Positions 19,352 to 28,072 of a DNA stretch of 50,025 nt are shown one piece after another. The stretch lies in NCBI GenBank assembly GCA_963743595.1, contig CAVURW010000005.1, forward strand, positions 1-50,025, given 5' to 3'. Made by a program: the position numbers and the translations under genes. Each line of letters begins with the position of its first letter. The first letter of the stretch is position 1. Below the pieces are notes generated by a model, which was given only the letters and a program-made list of their open reading frames with translations, made no database searches and was not told the DNA's origin. The stretch comes from CAVURW01 sp963743595 (GTDB lineage Bacteria; Verrucomicrobiota; Verrucomicrobiia; Methylacidiphilales; UBA1321).

Positions 19352-22300
19352 TCAGGCGTGTTCCTGCATCCATTCCTGACCTTCCTCGGAATCCCGGAGA
19401 ATGGTCACCGGGACGTTGCGGATGTACGGGCGATTTCCCCGGCGCTCCTCATGGCGGGAGACCACGATCAATTGCTGGCACAGGCTAAAGGCCGTCGGGA
19501 CATTGCCAGTGCTCATGGAAAAAGCGCCTTGCAGATCCAGATCACGAATGGCCTCGATGCAATCTTTGATACGCCCGGTATCCATTTTCGAGAACGCCTC
19601 ATCAATGGGCACCAAGGCGAGCGATGGATCTTTCCAGCGGCTTTCGTGACGTTTGTAGGCGCGGAGATAGCTGGCCAGGATGGCCACAAAATAGGGCGAC
19701 TGATTCTCGCCACCGCTCATCTTGCCGCTTTGCTTGTCCACACTCACCGGCTTGGCCTGTGCGTCGCGTTCGTCCCACACGAGCAAGTCGTAATCGAAGT
19801 ATTGGCGATAATCCAAAAGATGCGCAGCCTCGGCGCTGCTCTGCTCGTTCGTCAAAATGTTCAAGAAATGATCCAGGGCCTCTTGAAGCGAGCCCTGCAC
19901 CGCCTGGTAAAATAGGCCATCGTCTTGAAACTGGGAGTTGAGGTCAATCAACTGGCGATATAGGTGAAAGTCAGGATTCTGGCGCCGCTCAATCTGGTAG
20001 CGGTCGTTGCCGATGGGCTGCTTCAGGTGGCTGTTCAGTAGCGCGATGGTTTCATTCACCCGGCGCAATGCCTGATCCATCCGCTGAAGGACATTGCTGC
20101 GGAACAGTTGTTCCCACCGTTTGCGCTCAGCCTCCGCCTTGGTTTTGTATTCTGGAATGTTGGCTTCGGCAATCTGGTCAAGCAACTTGGCCCAAGGTTC
20201 ATTGGACGGATTGTCAGGCGCCAGATCCTCAAATTTGCGATAGACCATCGCCAGTTCCCGCCGGGCGGCAACCAAACGCTCCCAGTTTTGGGTGGCAGTT
20301 GTCTCAGCCTTCAATTCGAGCCGCTCAAATTCGCGGGCTGCCGCATCCAGTGCTGGCAGGGCGGCCAAAACCTCGGCTTTCCATTCGTTGAGCCGGGCGG
20401 CATGAATAGAGATGTCTCCGCTTTCCTGCTTCACTCGTTCAAAGGCGCGCAGCGCAGCAGCAACTTTCTCCTTCGCTGTGCTAAATTCAGTTTCCAGCCG
20501 CTTGATCTCTCCGCGCTTTTGGCTTTGGAGCAACTGTCGCTGTTCTTTTCCCCAAGACTCCAATTCATGGTTGAGTGCCGAAAGTTGTCTTTCCTTTTCC
20601 TCGAAGCTGCCCCGATCAATCGAGTTCAATTTGGCGCGCGTCTGTTCCAGTTCCTTCAAGAGATTCGGCAGCCGTTGAGCTTCGCGCAGATCGCCCAAAA
20701 TGGAGGTGTGAGGAGGGATGAAATCGGCAGCCCGCTCGCAGATGGTCAGCACCGCTGTCACCACGGGCGCAAGCCGCCGATCCTGCGCATCCAACTCCTT
20801 CCATTCCGCTTGCTTGAGTGCGAGTTGTTTTTCCAGGCCGCGCAGACCAACAAAAGGCATGCCGTCATAATGCCTCCGGCGTTCGGTGAACGCACCCCGC
20901 GACATGAAACCGTCCTTCAGGATGGCGAAATCATGATTGGCCAGATCTTCCATTCGCTGAACACAAATCAAATCACCAAACAGGTGGCTGATGATGGCAC
21001 GGGCCACCGGGTGTTCAGTGCGAAATTTCTCCGCCAGCGACCCGGACTTGACCGGCCGTTCCAACTTCAAAGCCTTGGCCGGATGCACCAGTGACTCTTG
21101 AGGCGAGTCGTTCTTCACCGCATGGTAAAGTTTGAGCGCCGCAGGGTAATTTGCCTCGCTCACCACGACGGCAAACTTGCGGGAAAAGGCCACCTCGATG
21201 GCTGGCCGCCACTCCTCATCGGTGACTTCACACAGTTTGCATAGCGGCTGTGCCGGAGGGATGCGGCCTTCGGCTGGCAAATTCTGGTTAAGCGAGTTCA
21301 GCACCGTCGTTGGGAAGGGAAGCTGTCCTCGTTCCAAGAGTACAATTTCTTCACTCAACCGGCCCTTGCGCTCCCGGATTCCCGCCAGTTCTTGCGAGGA
21401 TGGGCGGATGGCCCGGCTCAAAGCGGCTTTAAGTTGCTCCGCCTCACTTGCCACACCGGCCAATGCGGTCTCGGTTTGCTCAACTGCGCAGGACTCAAGT
21501 TTCTTGATTGCTTCCTCCATGGCGGCTGACGGCATGGCCTCGTCCAGTGGGGCCGAGGCCACTTCCTTGAGCCATTGGCGCGCTTTTTGAACGCGATTCC
21601 TCAGCGCTGAATCCACTGTGGTACCGATTTCTTGGAGCCGAATCGTTTCGCTCGCCAACTTTCTCACCTGTTCCTTGAGTTCCAGGTACAGCGCACCACC
21701 GGGCATTTCCTTCAGAGCGGCCATTTCGCGAGTTATCTCCCCCTTGCGCTCACCGATTAGGCTGTCCAACGCGACAATTCGGGCCTCCTCGTTAGCGAAC
21801 GCAGCCCTTTCTTTTTTCAGATTCGCGTCCAGTTCGCCGGCCTGTGCCACCACGTAAAGATGGTGCAACTCCGCCGCGAGCCAGCGGGCGACCACCCGGT
21901 CGCGGGCGGCGTTGGCATGTTCGCGGTGGAAGCATCGAATACTCTCCAGACGGGTTTGCTGGTCGAAAAGGGCACGCAGGTCACTTTCGTAAGCCTTGAA
22001 GTTGCGATAGCTGGCGACGACATCCATGACATTTAACTTGTCATCCGGGAGGATGAACCGCCGGCAGAACTCGTCGAAACTTTTGAGGTTGGTGAACGAC
22101 ATCGCCTGCGGCAGGAGCATGCTTAGCACGGCCCGGTTGAAATTCAGGTGCTGGTCGTTGGCCATATCCCGCAAATATTGGTCTTGCGTCTCGAACAGCC
22201 GGCCATCCCGGGTCTTCTCGACGAGGTGCTTGAACTCCGCCGACTCCAGCGGCCGTCGTTCCGCGTCCAGGAAATCGGACTTCGCCAGAGAGCCATCGAC

Positions 22301-22714
22301 CACGAACGGTTTGATATGCCCTTGATTTTCCGCCGTATTGCGGAACTCAATCCGCAGCCCCCAGGTTTCCATCCGTTCCTCTTCGCCGGCCTTGCGTGGC
22401 CAGGTGAATTCGAGCGCAATATAAGTGATGGCCGCAGGCCGGAGATATTGCGGCACTCCATTCTCTTCCCGCTTCGTATCCAGCAAACAGTAGCTCTTGA
22501 GGGTGCGATCGGATTGGCCGCCGGTGGCGGAACGGTTGAAATGGTGGTGGGCGGCATCCGTGCCCACGAGCACGGTCATCAACAGATCCATCAATACCGA
22601 TTTGCCCGAGCCGGTGACGCCAGCCAGCAACAGGTTGCCCTCCACGGGTAAGGAATCATTGTAGCCATACCAGTTGATGGCGTGAATACGGGTCAGTGTG
22701 ATCGCGCGGCTCAT
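19352..22714 (-). CDS. jetC: Wadjet protein JetC (SMC/MukB-like ATPase)
   Basis: 1120 aa. Walker A GVTGSGKS at residues 32-39, long coiled coils (about 270-420 and 640-860) with a hinge-like globular segment between (about 470-620), and near the C-terminus the ABC signature MSGGENQSPYF and Walker B LALVPIDEAFSKMD. These are the features of SMC-like MukB/JetC proteins, which dimerise, bind JetA and JetB and extrude DNA loops using ATP. Start overlaps the jetB stop (22711-22714). Confidence 0.93.
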   Translation of the reverse strand: MSRAITLTRIHAINWYGYNDSLPVEGNLLLAGVTGSGKSVLMDLLMTVLVGTDAAHHHFNRSATGGQSDRTLKSYCLLDTKREENGVPQYLRPAAITYIALEFTWPRKAGEEERMETWGLRIEFRNTAENQGHIKPFVVDGSLAKSDFLDAERRPLESAEFKHLVEKTRDGRLFETQDQYLRDMANDQHLNFNRAVLSMLLPQAMSFTNLKSFDEFCRRFILPDDKLNVMDVVASYRNFKAYESDLRALFDQQTRLESIRCFHREHANAARDRVVARWLAAELHHLYVVAQAGELDANLKKERAAFANEEARIVALDSLIGERKGEITREMAALKEMPGGALYLELKEQVRKLASETIRLQEIGTTVDSALRNRVQKARQWLKEVASAPLDEAMPSAAMEEAIKKLESCAVEQTETALAGVASEAEQLKAALSRAIRPSSQELAGIRERKGRLSEEIVLLERGQLPFPTTVLNSLNQNLPAEGRIPPAQPLCKLCEVTDEEWRPAIEVAFSRKFAVVVSEANYPAALKLYHAVKNDSPQESLVHPAKALKLERPVKSGSLAEKFRTEHPVARAIISHLFGDLICVQRMEDLANHDFAILKDGFMSRGAFTERRRHYDGMPFVGLRGLEKQLALKQAEWKELDAQDRRLAPVVTAVLTICERAADFIPPHTSILGDLREAQRLPNLLKELEQTRAKLNSIDRGSFEEKERQLSALNHELESWGKEQRQLLQSQKRGEIKRLETEFSTAKEKVAAALRAFERVKQESGDISIHAARLNEWKAEVLAALPALDAAAREFERLELKAETTATQNWERLVAARRELAMVYRKFEDLAPDNPSNEPWAKLLDQIAEANIPEYKTKAEAERKRWEQLFRSNVLQRMDQALRRVNETIALLNSHLKQPIGNDRYQIERRQNPDFHLYRQLIDLNSQFQDDGLFYQAVQGSLQEALDHFLNILTNEQSSAEAAHLLDYRQYFDYDLLVWDERDAQAKPVSVDKQSGKMSGGENQSPYFVAILASYLRAYKRHESRWKDPSLALVPIDEAFSKMDTGRIKDCIEAIRDLDLQGAFSMSTGNVPTAFSLCQQLIVVSRHEERRGNRPYIRNVPVTILRDSEEGQEWMQEHA

Positions 22715-23370
22715 GATTCGGTTTCCTCGACTTCGGTGACGTCCTCTCCGGTTTCACCCGCCACCGCTTCAGGATGCTTATGCGTCTCAGCCACACGCAC
22801 CCACTCAGCCAGTTCGTTGAACTGGATGACCCGGGGCAGCGTCTTGAGCACCTCGATACGCGATTGTTCAAAAGGCTGGGCGGTTTCAAACCGGATCAGG
22901 TTAAAACGCTGGGCCTGGCGCAGGATTTCCAGCATCCGGCCGAAACTGGGTTGGCTTTTCAAATCTGGAAGCAGTTTCTCTTTCAGCAGTTGATTCAATT
23001 GCTCGACCGACAACCACACTTGCGCCGCGCCCTGATCTCGGACCTGCGTGTCATATTCATACCAGAGGGCGAGCAGCACGATGGTTGCGTCTTGTCGTAG
23101 ATTTAGTGTCAACGCAGCCTTTTCGGGCACGGCCTGAATCAGCCGGCTTTCGTGTTCCATCCGAACGTCCAAGCCGGTGAGGGCTGCCGTCTCCCGAACC
23201 CATTCAAAGTTTTGCCGGCACCACCCATAGAGATCGCCACTGCCTGGATCAAGGCCGAGAATTGATCCGTGGGCCAGCAAGGATTGCAAAGCCTCGCCAA
23301 GCCGATTGCGATCGGCATCCGGGACCTGTAAGAGTTTGGCCTGGGCGGGCGGATTGAGTTCCATATTCAT
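22711..23370 (-). CDS. jetB: Wadjet protein JetB (DUF4194, MukE-like)
   Basis: 219 aa, compact helical and winged-helix-like, ending in an acidic tail (ETGEDVTEVEETES). Size, position between jetA and jetC, and ATGA overlaps with both (23367-23370 and 22711-22714) identify it as the DUF4194 kite subunit, equivalent to MukE, that bridges JetA and JetC. The start at 23370 is chosen because of the overlap; an alternative ATG lies two codons on. Confidence 0.88.
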   Translation of the reverse strand: MNMELNPPAQAKLLQVPDADRNRLGEALQSLLAHGSILGLDPGSGDLYGWCRQNFEWVRETAALTGLDVRMEHESRLIQAVPEKAALTLNLRQDATIVLLALWYEYDTQVRDQGAAQVWLSVEQLNQLLKEKLLPDLKSQPSFGRMLEILRQAQRFNLIRFETAQPFEQSRIEVLKTLPRVIQFNELAEWVRVAETHKHPEAVAGETGEDVTEVEETES

Positions 23371-24818
23371 TTTTTGATGACGAAAAAGCGGTCTATGCGG
23401 TATGTCAGTTTGTGGTCCTTTTCGGGCGGTGCGGCATCATCCCGAACGGAAGGCACTTCAACGCGGTATCGGGATTCCGAGGATTCGGCATGAAGCAACA
23501 TCGCAATGACATCATCCAAGTCATCTTCATTTCGGATTGGCAGATCATGGCTGGCAAGTCGGGCGCCTTTGCCGCCTGGCAATTGGGCCACGAACCGATT
23601 GGCCCGGGCCACAGTCAGCGAATTGCGCATGGCTCCGCCCAGTTGGGCTTTGGCCGAGTCCATCATGGCCTCGCTAACGTCATCATCCACCGGTGCATTC
23701 TCTTCAAGAGTTCGCCTCCGTGGCGGATCGTAGAGAGAATCCCGGCCGGCGAGCAATTTGGCATCCGGCAGGCGAAGCGGCGGTAAATCCACCAGCCCCG
23801 CCAAATCCACCAATCGTCGTCCAGGGAATGACTGGTTGATCTTTTCAAAGAAGGCTTTGATCTGGCCGCGCCGTTCACCCACGATTTCCTGCAAATAGCG
23901 CGACCGCGCCAGGGAACGCCGGGTGAATTCGGCCGTACGATGGTCAATCTCGTCGGCCAGCGGCTGGACAAAATCGAGCTTCTCTTCGAGGTCTTGAAGA
24001 TGATTGCGAACCCGGGCCATCGCTGGAGCCGCCTCAGAGTTCTCCCGGCGCATGACTTCCGCCTGCATCCTGTGGAGCAAGTCTGTGTCGCCGATAATCT
24101 GGCGGATGCGTTCCTTGGCAGCATCCAGACGGGCGGGTAATTGCGCACGAATCAGGCCAGTGTAACATTCGTGACCAACTTGCTCGGCATACTGGTCGAA
24201 CACAACCGCGTAGCTCTCCCCCAGCGTGCGCGCCTCAAGCTGCCGCTGAATGAACCGTTCAATGCTCTTGCCCACGCCTTGGAGTTCGCGCAACCCGAGA
24301 GCGGCCCCCTTGAGACAGTTTTCCAAATGCGTGAACGGTTCCTTCGCGAAAGCGTCCACATTCGCCAAGGTGGCGCAGACCCCGACGAATGGGTCGGTGA
24401 AGACGGCGGCGTCCGGCATGGCAATCCGCCGCAGGGCGTCGAGCAGCGTGGCTCCATGGGCATCGAAACGAATTCGCCGCTGCCAATCCGGGAGTTGGAT
24501 GTCCTCGATCCAGTTCACGTCCTTCCGGGCCAGATAATCCAGCACACGCCGTGCCCGTTCCCGTGGCGGCAGGCTGGCAAAGTCGCAAGGTGAATCGTTT
24601 TGCTGTTCGAGTGTGTCCGGGCTGAATTCGGGGTATCGCGATAAAACCTCACCAACGATGTTCAAGGCCTCCTCGCGGCTCATCCCATCGTGCCGTTGGG
24701 ATGATTCCCTCTCCAAGGAATCGAGCACGTCAATGTAGGCCGCGGCATTCCTGCCGCCCAGAATTCGAAATAGTCCGGGGCGTATTTCGCGAAACAGATC
24801 TGTTGCTAGTGAACCCAT
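23367..24818 (-). CDS. jetA: Wadjet protein JetA (DUF3375, MukF-like kleisin)
   Basis: 483 aa. N-terminal winged-helix part, a central helical region with long coiled segments (RVRNHLQDLEEKLDFVQPLADEIDHRTAEFTRRSLARSRYL split around 270-310) and a C-terminal winged-helix part fit the DUF3375 kleisin of Wadjet. It joins the two JetC heads and recruits JetB. First gene of the jet cassette, starting 12 bp after the end of the AddA-like gene, so it may share that transcript. The DUF3375/DUF4194 pairing suggests type I Wadjet; the subtype call is tentative. Confidence 0.9.
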   Translation of the reverse strand: MGSLATDLFREIRPGLFRILGGRNAAAYIDVLDSLERESSQRHDGMSREEALNIVGEVLSRYPEFSPDTLEQQNDSPCDFASLPPRERARRVLDYLARKDVNWIEDIQLPDWQRRIRFDAHGATLLDALRRIAMPDAAVFTDPFVGVCATLANVDAFAKEPFTHLENCLKGAALGLRELQGVGKSIERFIQRQLEARTLGESYAVVFDQYAEQVGHECYTGLIRAQLPARLDAAKERIRQIIGDTDLLHRMQAEVMRRENSEAAPAMARVRNHLQDLEEKLDFVQPLADEIDHRTAEFTRRSLARSRYLQEIVGERRGQIKAFFEKINQSFPGRRLVDLAGLVDLPPLRLPDAKLLAGRDSLYDPPRRRTLEENAPVDDDVSEAMMDSAKAQLGGAMRNSLTVARANRFVAQLPGGKGARLASHDLPIRNEDDLDDVIAMLLHAESSESRYRVEVPSVRDDAAPPEKDHKLTYRIDRFFVIKK

Positions 24819-24830
24819 GGTGTTTTGATT

Positions 24831-27800
24831 TTATGGATTATCGCTGAATTCCACCAGTCCACCTCCCACGGCAAAATGAATCCATAGTCCTAGGCAAGTC
24901 CGGCCATTCTTAGCAAGAGCTTGCCGATAGAAATTCAACTGGCCGCTGTAGCTGAGTGCCTTGGCCTCCCATTCCTTGCGGGGGCCGGGAAAACTCTTGT
25001 GGTCCACCAGCACCCACCCCTTCTCTGTCTCCAACAGCAAGTCCATAAATCCTGCGACTCGCTGGCCGGCTTCGTTCACATATTCAAACGGTGTTTCCAC
25101 GAGCACCGACTTGGGTTGCAACTGCTCGGTTACATGTTTCTGGAATCGGTCCACCATGGCCAAGGCATCCGTTACCTCGACGACGGATTGGAGGTTGAAA
25201 CCCGCCAGAATCCTCGCCGCAACTGTCCCCCGTTCCGCCCGCGATCTCCCCGGCTGAATCATTTCGGCGGCGAGAATAGCGTGGAGAGCATCACCCAGAC
25301 TTGCTTCATCACAATGATTTTTCAGCGGCAACCGGGCGCCAAGTTCCACGATGTTCCGGATTCCCAAGTTCGCAATCGGCGATTGGTGGGATGGCACCAA
25401 ATCGAGCAGCGAGCTTCTGCGTGCTGGCTTTGGCCGCCGGGTACCAGGCATATTCCTTCGCCGGCACGCTTGTCGGCGCTGTGGTGGGCGGTTGTGCATT
25501 CACATGGTCAGCCGGCAGGGTGGTTTTATCCGGCAGTTTGATGCCAGATTCGCCCGGCTTTAGCCATGGTGCCTTGAGGCTGTCCAGCCAAGCTTGGGGC
25601 TGTGCCGCATCCCACGCCAGCACCAGACGATCCCGGGCGCGAGTCAGGCCGACATACAACAGTCGCAATTCTTCCTGTGACGCCTGTCGTTGTGCCCGCT
25701 GGCCAATGGCACTGTCGGCCGCACTTGGTATCCAGAGGGATCCCGCTTCTCAACAGCCCAAATGGCCAGGGCCAAAATCGAATGCGCCGATTGCCCAACG
25801 GCTGCTTGATATCAAATGGCAGGTCAAGATTTGCAGGTTCAACTACAATGTCCCAGACCTTGGGCCTTGGCTCGGTCGCCAAACCGGTGCACACGACCAC
25901 CGGCCATTCCAATCCCTTCGCTCCGTGGTAGGTCCCGACGTTGATGGCATTGGCCTCCGGGTCCAGCCCTTTGGCGTCTGCCCCGGCCATGTCGTCGCAC
26001 CACCAGAAGAAACCGGCGATGGTGGCCGGTCGCAATGTGGCGGCGCAATTTTCCTCATATTTACGGCAGAGGACGCGCAAAGCTTCGAGATTGGCGCGGC
26101 GCTGCGAGGCCTGGCCCTGGGTGTGTCCCCATCCTGAGACCACTGCCGGTGCCTCCGCCAACGAGGCGGCCAGATCGAGCGCTTCCGCCGGGGTCAGCAC
26201 ACTCAGTTTGGCGCGGGCAGTCTCCAAAGCAGCAATGACGCGGTGTTGGTGTGGCGCGGCTGTGCCCCATTCGTCTGGACACCAGCCCTCATCCCTCTTG
26301 AGCGATGCGACATATTCCAGCCGTTGGCCCAACCAAGCCTCGGGCGCCAGGCTACCGCTCAAGGCGATGATTTCTGCTGTGGCCAGCGTATCCTTGGGGT
26401 CAGCCAAGCGGCGCAAACAGGCTAGGACAAAGCGGACTTCCGGGGTGCCGAACAACCCCGCCTGTTCCACGTTTATGCTCAGCCCATGGCTCGAAAGCTC
26501 CGCTGCAAGGGTCGCGGCATCGTCATTTCTCCGGCAGAGAACGGCCACATCGCGTGGCTCCAGCGCGCGCCAGGAGCCGGTGGCCCGGTCCCGGACTTGC
26601 AACGGAGTGGCGGTCTGAAACCACTTCGCCACCTGCGCTGCCAGGGTGATCCAAAACTGCTCTACGGTCAGTTTCTTCGGGTTGCCGTTGCCCTTGTTGA
26701 ACAGGCCGCTCGACATCTCCAGGAACACAACTGCCGGTTGCTGGACTTGAGGTTTGGACGAACCGCCGTTGGCCTGCAAGCGTACCTGGTTTTCCGGAAG
26801 CGAGAGGGATTCCGCAAAGGCGGGAACGAACAGGTGATTGGTCAAGGCCACCAAGTCCGGCAGCGACCGGTACGAGGTCCCCAAGGGCTTCGCCAACCCA
26901 CCAGCCTTCTCGACCGCGCGCACGACCGCATCAATCAGCACAGGATCGCTGTCCCGGAAACCGTAGATGGCCTGTTTGACATCGCCCACCCAGACGGTTT
27001 GCTTCGCACATTGGGCCAGTTGCATGAACAACGCCAGTTGGATGGGGCTGGTGTCTTGAAACTCGTCCACCACCAGCAAATCCAAATCCTGCTTCAACTG
27101 GGCAATAATGCCGGGATGGTCCCGCAACAGGTGATAAGCCAGTTGTTCCAGATCCGAAAAATCCAGGCAGCCGCGAGCCTTCTTGAGCTCGGCATACTTG
27201 ACGAGTGCCTGGCGTGCGATGTCAAACAAGGTCTGGATGTATTCCTGCAGTTGCCGCTGAAAACGCGGGTGACTGTCATAGCGGCTGGCGGTTGTACTCA
27301 CGGCGGCGGCCAATGCCTTGCTCTTGGCTCCCGGGCCGCTGCTGCCAAGTTTGACCCATTCACCCCAGGTCAAGCTGCCGTCGGCCAGGTGCCGTTGGGA
27401 GGCCTTTAGCAGTTCCAAGTATCCGGCCGTCATCCCCGTGGTGTCGCCATTTCCGGAGATTTTCTTGATCGCTTGTTCCAAGTCGGCCTTCAACCGCGCA
27501 TCCAAATCCTCTGTCGTGACCGGTGGCAGGAGAGCAATGAGTTCGGTGCTACTGTCCTTCGCCATGGCTGCCAATTGCGCGGGCTCGAAATCGTTGGCTT
27601 GAGCCGAGCTGATGAGCCGCCGGACTTGGCCCTGCCAGAGGAAAGCCCCGTCAGCAGACTTCTGTCCCAGGGCAACCGCAACGGTTTGCAGGCGCTGGAT
27701 GACTGCCGGGGTGGCCGCTGCCTCGATGGCCAGCGACAGCAATTCCGTCACCTGCTCGTCGGTGATGATCTCAATCCGGGGAGAAATGCCGGCATCGAAG

Positions 27801-28072
27801 GCGAACCGTTCCAGCAATTGACGGCAGACGCTGTGGACGGTGCCAATGGCGGCTTCGTTGAGGCGCTCGGCCAGAAGGCCCTGACCGCTGCCGTACAACT
27901 TCTGCCGCAGCCGGTCCTTCAGTTCGCCTGCCGCCTTGATCGTGAAGGTGGTGGCAATCAGTCCGCCCGGACGGCAGGTTCCACCCGCCAGCCGGCTATG
28001 GATTTCTTCCACGACCCGGTACGTTTTCCCGCTGCCGGCGCTGGCGCTGATGAATGTGATGTTGGATTTCAT
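24831..28072 (-). pseudogene. addA: AddA-like UvrD helicase-nuclease, broken by two frameshifts
   Basis: Reading starts at ATG 28072 (MKSNITFISASAGSGKT; Walker A at residues 9-17), goes through VVDEFQDTSPIQ (motif II) and YHGAKGLEWPVV, and is coherent to about RIRFWPWPFG (near 25770). The expected continuation AADSAIGQRAQ...LLYVGLTRARD lies in another frame (about 25735-25360). The C-terminal PD-(D/E)XK nuclease (VETPFEYVNEAG..GFMDLLLE..WVLVDHKSF) lies in a third frame from about 25380 to the stop at 24831. Together these make one AddA/RecB-like protein of about 1080 aa. ATGA overlap with addB shows the pair belongs together. Either a decayed gene or two sequencing indels near 25730 and 25360. 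Confidence 0.8.
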
